A stretch of 64,000 nucleotides of DNA from Xiphydria camelus (lineage: Eukaryota; Arthropoda; Insecta; Hymenoptera; Xiphydriidae): positions 21,438,684-21,502,683 of the forward strand of contig OY783198.1 of the NCBI GenBank assembly GCA_963678675.1. Direction: 5' to 3'. Position 1 is the first letter of the stretch; each line of letters starts with the position of its first letter. This document shows, piece after piece, positions 1 to 11,501 of this stretch. The notes below the pieces were generated by a model. The model ran no database searches. It was given only the letters and a program-made list of their open reading frames with translations, and had not been told where the DNA came from. The position numbers and the translations under genes were made by a program.

Positions 1-579
1 AAATCTTCATTTCACTGGCAACGTCTTCCTCGTACGTATGTATGACGTAATAAGCACCGAGTGATGAAAACGTTTGACTTCGATCGTACTATACACGTAT
101 ACGCGCAGTACCTATAGCTTCGATCTCTCTTCACCTGCACAGTCGGTGTATCTACCTATTCCTGAGAGTTTTCTTCCGTCTCCCCCCTCCACACTTCTCA
201 TTTCTTTCGCTCCCTCTCACTAAACTCGTCACCTGCCGCGCTCCGTCTCTCTCGCGTACGACAAAAGGCGTGGATTCCACCAGGGGGCACCGGCCGAGTC
301 TGAGCGTCGTCGTGTTTGTACACGTTCTGTTTATTTCCGTATTAGCGCGTTCCCGCCACAGTAACGCGGCGTCGTTCGAGTCGAACACGCGCATTGACGC
401 ATCTTTCCATCGGTATCTCCGTCGGTCTCGAATGATCCGCGGTGAAATCGCTCCAGCAGTCGTAATAATGAATCATCGTCGGCGAACGTCACGCGTGCCG
501 AGCGAAACACGTGGTCGAGCCAACGCGCGCGCGCCTACGTTCCTCGCACCTAACCTAACCACGAAGCACTTCGGTTTCC
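1..579. other. Upstream flank, no gene recognised
   Basis: Moderately CpG-rich sequence before the 5'UTR-like block. A 104-codon open frame at 270-584 resembles nothing and starts on GTG. CCTAACCTAACC at 549-560 is about two and a half units of the insect telomere motif, too short to mean anything. If a promoter for the putative gene lies in this window, it should be here or just downstream, but I see no clear TATA box. Confidence 0.4.
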
Positions 580-1212
580 TTTGACGCGTCGTTGAAAAAG
601 CGGCGAATTTTGTTGAGTGCAACGCAAATTCGCCGACGACAACAGTACGGATCGCGATGAGAATGCAGCGTGCCGCGGCGGCTCGCGCATAGTGCAGTGA
701 AAGTGCGGTAGTGGCCGAGTAAAAAAGTTTAATTGTGCCAATTCCCCCGTGGAACGAGCAGTCACCGCACCGATTTTTTCCGCGCGGAGGAACATGGTTG
801 CACGCTGTTTGTAAATCCTTGACCCGCTGGAATAGATCGTTTTTGCTCGCGTGTACGCGGGTGACGGCGAGTTAACTCGATGCCTTCCGCCGGTATACGT
901 TGGTGCATCGTGCGGTAAATGTGAAAACAGTGCACCCGACAGAATGCGCCAGAGTTTAGCAGGGCGTGCCGATTATTGGATAACGCTTCGGGGAATCGAC
1001 CTGCAGCATCGTTAAAATGTAAGCCTCTACAAAGCCGGGTTTTTTATTGTATATTAAATATATAACAGTCTGACCTAATTTAATTTTATCTCTTATCGCC
1101 TAAAAAAAAGTGTTAAAAACGTAGCCAAACTTGGAGTAAAATTAAATATTACCGAGTGGCTGAGGTATGACTGTGACAGCGTATAGAATTTAACTACAGT
1201 TTAGTAGTATCG
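580..1212 (+). other. Putative 5'UTR of a plus-strand gene
   Basis: This block changes character from the DNA downstream. It is purine-rich and GTG/AGTG-rich (for example GTGCAGTGAAAGTGCGGTAG near 690-710), as insect 5'UTRs often are. It holds a 35-nt stem-loop at 601-635 and leads to the ATG at 1213. An alternative donor AAAAT|GTAAGC lies at 1018/1019, so the leader could instead end there as a purely untranslated exon. No transcription start can be fixed. The assignment is inference from composition and the nearby donor sites. Confidence 0.3.
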
Positions 1213-1290
1213 ATGCGAAGGAGGAAGATCAATACAGTGCCGCACTGTCGTTCGAACGTTATCTCCACGATTATCTCGATGGTGATTCAC
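1213..1290 (+). CDS. Candidate first coding exon, 26 codons, ending at a splice donor
   Basis: The ATG at 1213 opens 26 codons that end exactly on CAC|GTAAGT, whose intron side (1291-1296) is the perfect donor hexamer. The intron would be phase 0. The peptide starts MRRRKIN and becomes hydrophobic near its end (VISTIISMVI), as in the first half of a signal peptide or signal anchor that continues in a distant second exon. That split is common in insect secreted and membrane genes with very long first introns. The ratchet-type splice site at 30909 is on the same strand and would belong to the same intron. The product cannot be identified. The frame stays open past the donor to 1464, so a chance ORF is possible. 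Upstream ATGs in the leader also weaken the case. Confidence 0.3.
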
Positions 1291-1296
1291 GTAAGT

Positions 1297-3040
1297 TTGT
1301 CAGCGTTTCCTCGGTTACAACCCGCGCGCGATCTGAGCTCTAACTATGTGGGTGTACCGAGAATTTTAACGCACCAGCTATATTCGTATCCGGCGGATGC
1401 GTGCAGCTTGCTAGCAAGTGCGTGCTCGAAAACACGCAATTTTTCCCCCGATGACGCTAACTGACGTCCGGTTAGGTTTCTCGATCGTGATGTCTGAGTA
1501 GTCGATTTCCCATGTCTTTTAACCAGTTTTCTGCTAAACGCGCGTTATGCAGATATCGATGCGGTCTTCTTCAAGAGGTGCCAGTGGGATTTAGAAGCCA
1601 ATTCAAATTTACCGCGTAGGTTATACTTCTTCCGTTGTAAAACTATGATTGCAAAGATATCATTCGATACCGAATATTTGCAACTATCTAAACAAAAATA
1701 CGGGATCTCTTTTTTATGAAATTATTGTATAAATCGAAAGCAACTTCAATCGCAAATCAATAGACTGAATTTTTTCTGTGTTCAATGTACAAGTAAAAAT
1801 TCGTACACCCCTAAACAAAAAAAACATATTTTCTCAAACGTGCTTTTCCCTTTAATTATATTTAATCATGCGGCGTATATGATCGAATTTCTTTTGAGCA
1901 TGTTACGAAAGGGGTAATGTCATTTTGATTAACGAAAATTTAATTTCCACGTGTCTCGGAGGAGCGTTGTATAATCGAAGCAGGGCATTATGGTCGATCG
2001 AACAGATTTCAATCAAATATTCGAGCCTGTATACATATATATATATAACATTCAACGCGAACCCAGCTGCTAATATCGAGTTGTGGGCACGGATAGGCAA
2101 TCAGTTTTGTAATGAATTCGCCCCGCTTCGAGCGGTTAATTAAAAGTACGTAGCTCGCCTGGAAGCGCGACGTTTATTTTATGCGGTACTGGGTGGAAAA
2201 TTGTCATTGTACCGGTATCGTTTTTACGTCACATTGCTTCACTTTGAATTACCGTTCCTTCCCCTCGCCTCATAAATACACGCATGGATAACCCCCGCTC
2301 TATTATTTCTCCGTTTTTCCTTTCTTTGCACTTCTGTGTGTGTGTGCTCTGATTTTTGTTCTCACTGCAAGAAATTGTTGACGATGCATTTCGAAGTGAA
2401 ATGTTATTCCCCGTAGACTACCTTATATCGCGCGCTTAATTTAAGATTTTACCATAACCCATAAATCTCTTGGATCGATCGCTTTATCGTGTATTTCTTG
2501 TGCTGATTTCGAGAATTAAAATTATTAAGTCTTACATTCCGAAGGAACTATTATATAATATATTTTCTCGAGTTTCCCTTGCGATATACTCTCAGTGGCT
2601 ATTATTTTCGAAATCCAAATGAAAAAAATATATCGGATTAGTAAGAAGCATACGGTGTGGTCTACGATCTCAAGGAAGGTACCGCATTACACCCTCCATC
2701 CTCTCTAAGTCCCTTACGTACTGTAATATACTACAGATAAGCTTCCTTACGTGTGTGAGCAATCGATCCCTAGACGCGAAGTGCCAGTAACATTCTCGGT
2801 GAAATCTTGCAGAAACGTTTGTGTGTCGCGGGGCGGGTTCAGGGGTTACCGACCCTCTGCGAACGAAGGGTGGAGCTAATTTGCAAGTGTCACGAACAGA
2901 GTCACCGAATTAAGCCGTCCTCACACTGCACACTCCGTCGCAAACCAACACGCGTAGATAACAGTGTCCCAGTGTTAATGGAATATGACAGATATGTTTA
3001 GTCGGAAAATAGTCAATCGGAGGAAATGTTTCATTGAAAA
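1297..3040. other. AT-rich intron-like sequence
   Basis: AT-rich DNA with homopolymer A runs (near 1100 and 1817-1826) and a short TA run near 2032-2046. Only ORFs of 65-72 codons occur. I see no repeat copy and no convincing exon. Confidence 0.5.
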
Positions 3041-3285
3041 ATTGAAATCTTCAGAATCGATCGCTCGACCACACTACCTTATGTATCTTTTTCATGCCAA
3101 TTACAAAAAATGCAATTGCCAAATTGACATATCAATGGAAATGTAAGATATCGATGATTTTATGTCCAATAAAGTTATTTTTTCGCAAAAAAATCCTCGA
3201 TATATGATTTTCGTAATCAGCGTGAAAACATACATCAGACGAAATGTTCGATAGTTCAATTTCAGAAATTTCGATTTCCGCGAAA
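3041..3285. repeat. Repeat family K, copy 1
   Basis: An AT-rich inverted-repeat unit. The left arm (3041-3105) and the reverse complement of the right arm (3210-3285) match imperfectly around the shared words TCGA..ATGTAT.TTTTCA and CTGATTACGAAAA. The interior carries AAATGTAAGATATCGATGAT, also found in the copies near 21195 and 20905. Other copies lie at 20795-21400, 29640-29905 and 41025-41390. Confidence 0.6.
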
Positions 3286-3289
3286 ACGT

Positions 3290-5480
3290 CAAGCAACGGG
3301 TGAGCGGAATAAATCGCACGAAAATTGCAGCGCGAACTCTTCCGCATCGACATATTTCAGGGCGCAGCTGCACAGGCGCATCATAGCTCCACGTGAGAGC
3401 CGATCCACTCGCCAAAGTGGATTGGCTCCATTTCCGCGTAACTTTCTCGCATTCGATTGTATCCTCGGATGCTCGTGCAAATCAGTTTTCAAGCTCGCGG
3501 CGAAACTTTTAAACGAATTTCGCTCGAAACGAGACGACAGGTGGGAAGGGGGTGAACGAAGGGTAGATGGGTAACGGAGGAGCGGTCGAAGGCGTCTGTT
3601 ACTCGTAAACAAACGAAATCGTATTCCCTCGGGTTCTTAATTCACGTAATTTATTCACGGCAAAGCTTTACGCGGAATAAAACGCGGGATGCATTCGGGA
3701 TTTTATCGCGGAATGCGAATGGTACGCGCTACGGAGTGGCACCGGCGTTTAAGTAGCCATCGCCGTGTTATTAATTCGTCTCGAGACGCGAGAATAAAAG
3801 TTTTTAAGAGCCTCGCGCTAAATGTAGGTGCTCGGTGTCTGGGCCGATTAAACGATCGCGCTCGTTCATTGAGGCAGACGCATCGCGCTCTACCCGGCAC
3901 TCTGCCGTCGATTAAACGCTATTTTCTCCATTTTTCTTTTCCGCTCTTCTCTCTGTTTTTATCCGCTCCTCACGTAAGCACTTTCCGATTGTGTTAAACT
4001 GCTGGGAAGTAAAGCGCTGCACTGCGACGCGACGTGGCGCTGCGAAAATAGTAAGCAGTTTAGGCTTCACTGTACTGTGCGCTCTTGCGCACTATGGTGC
4101 TTTGTCATGCGATGTACTTCTTGCCCAATTAATAGGAATTGTTCCGTAAAAGTACTGATTAAAAGGAGAACAAATCGCCTGAAGATAACTCGTCCTATGG
4201 TTATCATAGAGATACAGTATAAAACGCGTTAAAAATTCGTTTCTCTCCACACGTTATTGATTTACCGGATGTTCCTCTTCAGCTCCCATCAGTTATTCCA
4301 GCTTTTGAATATTGTCCATTATCGCTCTCCCCTCTCTCTCTCTCTCTCCCTGCCCTTCTCTCTCGTCCAACCTCTCCACTATTCACGGTCGTGTCCGATA
4401 CTCATGGACTCCACAGTAAATGTATAATGGAGTAGGTGAGAGAATTTACGACGATGTTTTCATGAATCGGTTTACACGCGTTTATCGCCAGTCCCCGTAA
4501 TGGAATCTTCTCGCGGACGAAACTTTGCCTTTTCTTTCAAACATTCCCCGCGCCCCCACCCCTGAAACTTCCCCCGACTCGTTCAATATTCCCAGAGCGC
4601 GCGCCGAATTTGTTTCTTTTTCCTCGAAACGAACTCGACTGCAGTTCTCTTCGACTTTGGTTGAATTTCGTAGGTGGCGCGATCAATTATCGTGGGTGGG
4701 AAGGGTGTGGCGACTCGGGCGAAAACATTCGCCGATTTATTCTCGCACGCCGCTCTGAGAAATATCGAACTCGAAGAGTTTTTGCCACCTCGACCCCCCG
4801 CGAAATAAGTACCACGCGGACGTACGGTAAATTGACGCCGGGTATGGAAACGTATAAAAAATGCGCGACGTATAAGTGGGGGGTGGCAAATCGAATCGCC
4901 AGCCAGTCTCCCGAGCGTAAGCATCAGCTGTTACGAAAAGCGCAAGGGAGCGGCGCGAAGTGGCGCAGGGACACGGGGTCTGAGGAATCGTTAGTCACCC
5001 CGCTGAAACCATAGCCGCGCGATAAGACGGCCCCGGGGCGTGGGAGGTTGCATTCTCTCGACGTGGAGCCGAGCGAACCCTGCCCCGGTCTTACCCCTTT
5101 CGGCATTCATTTCGTTCCTTCGCTCCCGCTTCTCCCGGGGGACGACGATTTGTCACGAGGTCGCATTATGAATCTCCCGGAAGAGCATTCTCGAGTAACT
5201 TCAAATTGGCTTGGGACGACGGTCGAATTTTTTCCCGGGAATCGTTCGCTCCTGGTTTACTCGCGATGTGCGGGGGTGGGAGTTGGACATAGATTTGACC
5301 GGATGTGTTTCCTACGATTTTTCTCGTCTAGCAGACGACGGTGCCGTTGTTACGCCGACCTAAAAAGGTTCATCGGGATGTTTTTTGAAATACTGAGAAA
5401 AATTGTGTTTTAAAATGCAGCAATCCGTCCCAGAAAGTATGGGGGAAAAAAAACTCTAGGTAAGAAATACAGTGATGGGA
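3290..5480. other. Unique stretch with one microsatellite
   Basis: Mixed composition, becoming GC-rich from 4500 to 5300. A CT microsatellite sits at about 4326-4349. Open frames of 100-134 codons overlap on both strands at 3289-3612 and 4583-5413. Their sequences are arginine/serine-rich frames typical of CpG-rich DNA, so I do not call genes. Confidence 0.5.
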
Positions 5481-5486
5481 CAGTTA

Positions 5487-5572
5487 CACGCAGGGAAAAG
5501 GTCTAGTTGAATACGAACCTGATAGAAAAATGTATTTGGGACGAATAGGAATTTATTCATTCAGTAAGAAGT
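5487..5572 (+). mobile_element. MITE family I, left-end fragment
   Basis: Matches the left arm of the full family I element at 10292-10543, with shared words AGGGAAAAG.TCTAGT, AATACGAACCT and AATAGGAATTTATTCA. A TA precedes the terminus at 5485-5486. The right half is missing. Confidence 0.6.
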
Positions 5573-5844
5573 AAATATTCACAAAAATCCTCAAATAGAC
5601 GAGATTACTCGACTTTTCCGCGTATTACCACATTCGATGACGATTTTCGTTCGGTAAACCAAATCGAGCGATACGCAACGGCCAAAAAATCTCAAATCTT
5701 CACGCTCGAGCGCTTATTTGGCGTGGTACACAGAACGAAACTGCAGTTACGTCTAACGACGAGAATTAGGAATCGAAATGCTTCCGCATTCTCGACGGAA
5801 CGCGGCGTATGAAATATTCATAGGAATCGCGCAGGCACGGAAAG

Positions 5845-5875
<31 letters not shown>

Positions 5876-7565
5876 TTCTCCTTCTATTCGGACGGTCGAC
5901 CGATCGAAGCCGGAAGGGGTTGAAAGTCGCGAGGGTCATTTCATCGAAAGATCTTACACGCCATTGCGCGATCGAACGGCCGTTCTTTTTTTTTTTCTCC
6001 TCCAAGTCGTCCGTCCGCCGGCTCGAGTAAACGACATAACGACGCTACAAATTTACCACTCCGCAATTCACAGCGCGGTAAAGCCGTCGGGAACGGCTCG
6101 ATCGAGCTTCTGGATCGCTTAATTAACAAAGCCAATCCGTGCCTCTCCGCCTCGACGCGCTGCCGGCTAAGCCTCGGATCCTCCTCAGCTAAACCGCCAC
6201 GCTCGAGTTGAACCGCGTCGCGGATTTAACATTCCAATATCCACGAGAGACACAATTCGTCACTGTAACGTCAACGGAGCTTCGGCGCAATTCATTATCT
6301 CGCGCTCCACCGCACGCGCGCGAGAGAATGAGTGATTTTCTTTTTTCGGTAATATCCGCCCCGGGAATATTCATTTCGATCAATCACTCTCGTCCGCCGC
6401 GCCGCGCGACCTACGCTATAAACGTCACTCCGAAGAGGAACGCACCGCGCGCATGTGTACATTTCATTATTACGACCCTATCGGGCGCAAAGCGCGCCCC
6501 GCTCACCGGTCGCGACCCCCGAATCCACGTATACGTACACGCGTATACCCTGCGCGCCGAACTTTTTATCTCGGGAACGTATGACGATTTGTTTTTTTAC
6601 CCCGAAGCCGCACGGGGCGCCGCGTTCGAATTCCGGGAACGTCTGCGCGAGAACGGGAGGCATCGGGAGCGGTTCGTGTTCGCTGCGTGGAGAGGGGAAG
6701 GTCGGGGAGGGGGGTGAAAAAGCTTTGTCGACCCACTATCCTTTGTCCTCCTCCCACGCGACGAGATTAACCCCGCGGGCGGGCGGTTGCGAGGGGGACG
6801 GCGGAAGGGGAGCCGGCTCGTAAGATATTCCACGCGTTTACACGCGTGCGCCGCGCGACGGATATGGCGGAGAACGTCGCCGTCGTGTTATTCCGCCGTG
6901 TCGCACGCGTGCACGATCTCTCGTCTCGTCGCGAGATCGATCACAGACCCGCTCTTCTTCCTTCTCCCACCGCCGATAACCCGAAGAATTTCAACTCACA
7001 CTTCACGCCTCCCTCCCCCTTTCCTCTCGTCGACTCACGCGCGCGTATCAACGAACCGTGTGCATTGCGTAACGTATATACTCCGCGCGCGTTCGTAACA
7101 GAAGCCCTGTATACGCACTTACGTAAGTCACGGCGGACTTATGACTGCCGCGGTGATGGAAGGGCCGAGGCTTTTTCTCCGGTCCTTTTACCCCTCCCCC
7201 TCCACCGCGAGACTCTCATGGGATGCCACACCGTCGTCGTGGTCGTATAGTATCGTTGTCGCTACTCGGCTCGACGAGAAAAATGACTCGTGATTTTCCA
7301 CGGCCGAGGCGTGCAAACGTATACGCCTACTACTCTTTCTCGTCGCTTTCTCCTCCTCCTGCTCCCCTGTGTTTCGTTTTTTTATTCTAGTTTTTCACGT
7401 CGCACCGCGCGTAGCTGACATGAAAATGATACATGCGTATCTGTTCATATCGTTAAGTATAATACTTGGATTATCTTTTTCCATAATGATGAAAATATTT
7501 GGAAGATCAAGCGACACGGTGACGATAACGCGATGGTGTAAGTGATGGTTACTTTGTAATTCGGC
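5573..7565. other. CpG-dense block, no gene recognised
   Basis: Very CpG-rich from about 5900 to 7260, with an imperfect (CT)n tract at 5847-5882. Frames up to 169 codons (6208-6717, plus strand) exist alongside equally long ones on the opposite strand, as expected when stop codons are rare. Such blocks are common in hymenopteran genomes. Regulatory use is possible but nothing specific is visible. Confidence 0.5.
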
Positions 7566-7567
7566 CT

Positions 7568-7880
7568 TTTCAAAAAATAGTCATAGTTTTAGATTCAATT
7601 TATAATCTCTATACGTATTAATAACACGCGAACAAGAAAATATTCGAGAAAATAATTATTCGCAGAGTTAGCGCGTTTCTCTCTACGACAGTGTGACGTC
7701 GTTGAAGCGCGAGATAGATAGACTTACAGCATGTTAAAGCAGTCGCATTTATAAATGCCGTTTTCCAACTTAAATAAAGCCGAGAGTGAAAGATGAAGAA
7801 ATACGAGGCAAATAATTTTATCCGAATTTTTCGAATCTGTGATAAAAAGAGTCCGCGAGAAAACGACATTGCAGACAACT
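7568..7880 (+). repeat. Dispersed repeat family O, copy 1
   Basis: About 310 bp matching 23225-23525, 62725-62985 and, in reverse, 14459-14758. Conserved words include TAGATTCAATTTATAATCT, AATAATTATTCGCAGAG and GCGCGTTTCTCTC, and the right part keeps AAATAATTTTATC..AATTTTTCGAATCTGTGATA. No terminal inverted repeat, poly-A tail or Pol III box is evident, so the class is unknown. Confidence 0.65.
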
Positions 7881-8165
7881 TCTACCTTGTAATATATTTT
7901 TCCACGCGTGATAAATACGTATACAAAGGATGGAACGATGAATTAGCTCCGCTCAATTTCCGTGCAAAGAGGTCATTCGCTCGCTACACGACGTCACAAC
8001 CCGCCCGGAGAGCTCCGGATCGCGCGTCGCGCGAGTGAATCGTAAGCCCGGAAAAATCCAGCTGGTGTACGTCCGCGCGATCGCGGAGAATAGAAACGGA
8101 GCGCGTCGATAGCGGGCGCGCGTGTATCGCGAGTTGTGTGCATGCGCGCGGAATGAACAGTTCCT

Positions 8166-8176
8166 GGGGATTCCCC
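8166..8176. promoter_or_regulatory. Perfect palindromic kappa-B-like site
   Basis: GGGGATTCCCC is a symmetric match to the Rel/NF-kappa-B consensus (GGGRNWYYCC) bound in insects by Dorsal, Dif and Relish. It sits inside the longer palindrome CTGGGGATTCCCCAG (8164-8178) in CpG-rich DNA. One site alone does not show an enhancer. Confidence 0.3.
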
Positions 8177-8714
8177 AGCCGGTGATGTATAAGCGGAGCG
8201 CGTAATAGCTATGCGGGTATAACGTAACGTACCGTCTCGCGTGTACGTAAGTTGGCTCGCCGAGGGAGTGTTGTAAACCCCCTGGTCCGCAGGGATATCG
8301 CGCGAAAGACGCGACCGATCCGCAGCGCGCGCGCGCGTGGGTTTTTCTCAGATCTTTTGATGTCACGGAGCCTCAAAATACGGAACGTCTTTAGCTCACG
8401 AATACGCGCGGAGCTGCCCGAGGGACGATCGATCTGTTACTTTTTCCTCGATCTCGGTATATCGAGCAGCGAGTAACCGGCCCCCTCGAAATTCGAGTAA
8501 ATTTGACTCGAGCATAATTCCGCGAGGGAAACGCACGGATACGAGATAAAACAAGAGAGAGCTCGAATATAAAAGTTCTTCGGTTTCAAAATACGGGCAA
8601 CTTTTGCACGAAAACTTTTATTACACTTCGCTTTATTTCCGAGGCGAGCTCCGGGGCGGATTTAAATTCTTCTCTCGTTCGGCCCCTTGAATCAAAATTG
8701 AGCAGCTAACAGAA

Positions 8715-8732
8715 CTCTCTCTCTCTCTCTTG

Positions 8733-8761
<29 letters not shown>
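8715..8761 (+). repeat. (CT)n microsatellite
   Basis: About 47 bp of CT repeat with a single TG interruption near 8731. Confidence 0.95.
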
Positions 8762-8764
<3 letters not shown>

Positions 8765-9002
8765 TGGAACAGTCGTCTCGGTTATAGCTTTATTTCTCCA
8801 GATTATTTCAGTCGGATCGGGGAATACCCATGGAATTGTGGCGACCCGTCACGCTACGGCGGCTTGCCGCCAGATGGCGCCGAGCCTCGACTCGCGGCTG
8901 AGGCCCACGGCTCTCGGCTTCTCGTTAGTGGTCCAACAACGGGCAAGTTACTATATAAGACCGTAACTGCTCGTCACTCGCGGAGGACCACAGATCGTCT
9001 AA

Positions 9003-9141
9003 GGCCCGGTTGTACAACATGCCGATATACTGCCCGATAGTGTTATCCTGCCGACAAGTCCGCTTTTGACGTATTTTGACTATAGCGTAAAGCGGACTTG
9101 TCGGCAGGAATAACACTATCGGCATGTTGTACAACCGGCCC
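9003..9141. mobile_element. PIF/Harbinger-like hairpin MITE (139 bp)
   Basis: A nearly complete hairpin. The arms run from GGCCCGGTTGTACAACATGC inward and return as its complement, ending CAACCGGCCC. The inner arms share GTGTTAT.CCTGCCGACAAG and the loop is about 25 nt. TAA flanks both ends (9000-9002 and 9142-9144), fitting the 3-bp TWA duplication of PIF/Harbinger elements. The left arm carries a short extra block (TACTGCCCGATA) absent from the right arm. The superfamily assignment rests on the target duplication and the GG-C-rich terminus. Confidence 0.75.
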
Positions 9142-9144
9142 TAA

Positions 9145-10290
9145 GGCAGGAGTCGGCCTAGCCTTACTGACGAGTCCACAAGCCGACTCCGGTACGAAAC
9201 GCTCCGCCGATTAGATGGCGACCACATCTTTTCGCCACAGAATCCATGAGTCTTCGACATCGCATCGTCGTCATCCCCATATATAGAACTTCCTCTACCA
9301 GCCCTTCGTTCCCGCGTTCACCTTGCCCCGCGCGCGCCACCCACCGCGGAAGCGGTATATAGAAACACCGTGTCCCCCCCCCCCCCTCTTTCACTGCTTA
9401 CGTAAGGGACGCGGGTTTTCAAGGGGTTGCTTTTAGTTTCATCCCCTTCGAGCCACCGCGCACCGCCCCCTTACAACTCGTTCTCGCAAAGCCTCGACTG
9501 CTACTTACTTCTCGCTTCGCTTCGGATTCCGTAGACGTTGGAAATCTCGTGTAGACGCGCGCGCGTGGTGGTTGAGAGGGTGGGAAAGGGGTCGGGTCGG
9601 TGGGTTGGATCTTTCCGCGTTCCTCTCTCGCCTCCGGCTGGCGGGTCACGAGTCCCCCCCCCTCTCTCTCTCTCTCCCCTCTCTACTTTTTTTAAGTATC
9701 TCAAAGAAGCATTCGGAGGGTCTTCGATGCCCATTCTCGTCTCTCGTTTCTTTCTTTGCACGGAAGGACGCGTCTCGCGTTGCAGGTGGGATTCCGCGGA
9801 GGTGAAGAGTGGTTCAAACAATCGCGGGGGTAGTTGAACGCGTAACTCGACATGCGCGTAATATCGAAACGCGATTTTTCCAGCGGTGGAATGTTTTTCT
9901 TGGAAAAATGATAAACGATTCGCCTTTACGGGATGCTACGCTTTATACTTCGCGGCAAATAGGTTTCGTGGTTGCCTCCCGTTAGGCGCAGCTGTAGAGT
10001 TCGTAACGCCGGCCAACCACGAAAACCGTTTATCGCGAATAGAGTAAAGCGTATCGTCCAGCTTGCACATATATCGAACCACTCGTCGCCTTCGGTCCTG
10101 TTGTCCCGTTGTCCTTCTTTCGATCTTTCATCGCGATCCGGAGTGTAGATACACGCTCGTCGCGCCGGTATTTTTGTGCGATTCTCGATTAAATTTTCAT
10201 CGGGACTCTTCGCCCGAAGTTTCGTGAGAATCGCTCGAGATTTCGGATTACGCGAGGAAGGATCACTGTAGATCGGATGCATATGTATGT
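9145..10290. other. Unique stretch with homopolymer and CT tracts
   Basis: Contains a run of 13 C at 9374-9386 and a CT tract at about 9655-9692. Frames of 76-122 codons on both strands (9419-9837, 9926-10294) are low-complexity and unsupported. Confidence 0.5.
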
Positions 10291-10291
10291 A

Positions 10292-10543
10292 CACTGAGGG
10301 AAAAGATCTAGTGGAATACGAACCTAACAGAAAAATTTATTTGAGATAAATAGGAATTTATTCACATCGAACAAGTGTCTATTTGAATTTGATGAATGTT
10401 GTGCGTATTTTTTTAATCCAGTACGAATCTAGTAGATCATTTATCAAATTCAAATAGACTTTCGTTCGATGTGAGTAAATTCCTATCTGTCTCAAATAAA
10501 TTTTTTACCAAGTTCGTATTCAACTAGACCTTTTCCCTGGATG
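10292..10543. mobile_element. MITE family I, full copy (252 bp)
   Basis: Long inverted repeat with arms of about 100 bp. The left arm begins CACTGAGGGAAAAGATCTAG and the right arm returns as CTAGACCTTTTCCCTGGATG. Both arms hold AGGAATTTA and CAAATTCAAATAGAC (or complements). TA precedes the left end (10290-10291) and TT follows the right, probably a decayed TA. A left-end fragment lies at 5487. Confidence 0.75.
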
Positions 10544-10595
10544 TTCTACAGGACGACTAAAACAAGCCTAGAATGGGAATCGCGATATCTCTTCA

Positions 10596-10814
10596 CAATT
10601 AAACACATTTAGTTATTCTAACGAAAATACTGATCAGTCGAACCAAATATTTAGTTACCCTAATAAAACGTTTAATCATCCAACCAAACGTTTAGTTATT
10701 CCAATTAAAAAATGGTCAGTTCAACCAAATAGACAGAAGATCCATATTTCACCAAACGGTTTGGTCATCGTCTCCAGGATTTTGGTTTGATCGATCAAGA
10801 TATTTTCCTCAGTG
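10596..10814 (+). mobile_element. MITE family A, 5'-truncated copy
   Basis: Matches the 13460, 36429 and 49876 copies from the CCAAA array to the right terminus CCTCAGTG, but lacks the left TIR. The array of ACCAAA-like boxes about every 21 bp is intact. The block GATCCATATTTCACCAAACG, then GTTTTGGTCATC-type sequence and AGGATTTTGGTTTGATCGA, precedes the end. Confidence 0.75.
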
Positions 10815-11270
10815 TTCGACGCGGAAAGCTGCTTCGGACTGGTGAAGCTCCCCCATCGCCTCCCCCACCCTCTGCCACTTTCTCCTCCCGTCCGCGATCC
10901 TCTCTCAATTCCCTCTCCCTCAACCTTTGCGGACTTTCTTCATCTCGGTCGACGGGGGCGCGAGTCTCGGAGGACAAACTCGCGGCTTGGTAATAGCTTG
11001 GTAAAGTTACTCACCGCCGCGCGGCCACTTATCGATACTCCTATCGACGGCAATTTCACGTCGAAGTCGACGCGCGCCGGTCAATCGGGCGATATTGCCG
11101 CGCGGACGCGTCTTCCGCCTCGGAATGACGGCCGTTAAAATTGAGAGCCGCGCGCGCAACGGGAGAATAGCTTCGGTTGATTTTATAGGATTTATCAACG
11201 GCTTTTATCGGTATTGTTTTCTTTCCGTCACTCGAATGATATTATGTCGTAGTTTTTCTTTTTTTTTATA

Positions 11271-11500
11271 CACATACCGAGAGAACAGTTTATTCATAGC
11301 TAATAAACGTATAATTGGTTACGGCGAAAGAAATATTTCACGGGGCAAATATTCATTAATTATCGCTCTTATCTCCGTTCGAATGAAATAAGCTTGCTGA
11401 TGATTAACAAATACTTGCTTGGGACCCAAAGAAACATTTCTTTCGCTATAATTAAGCACACGTTTCTTAATTAAGAATAAAACTGTTCTCTCAGAGTGAT
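11271..11500. mobile_element. Inverted-repeat element X (about 230 bp)
   Basis: Arms of about 65 bp: the left contains CCGAGAGAACAGTTTATTC and GGCGAAAGAAATATTTC, and the reverse complement of the right contains GAGAGAACAGTTTTATTC and GCGAAAGAAATGTTTC. Target duplication is unclear. The terminus ..GAGAGAA is similar to, but not clearly part of, the CACTGAG group. Confidence 0.65.
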
Positions 11501-11501
11501 G

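Noticed and set aside
549..560. CCTAACCTAACC as telomeric repeat
   Set aside because: Only about two and a half units; common by chance in insect DNA.
1018..1024. Donor AAAAT|GTAAGC as the certain end of exon 1
   Set aside because: Kept only as an alternative: the last exon base is T, and the site at 1290 has an ATG-led frame behind it.
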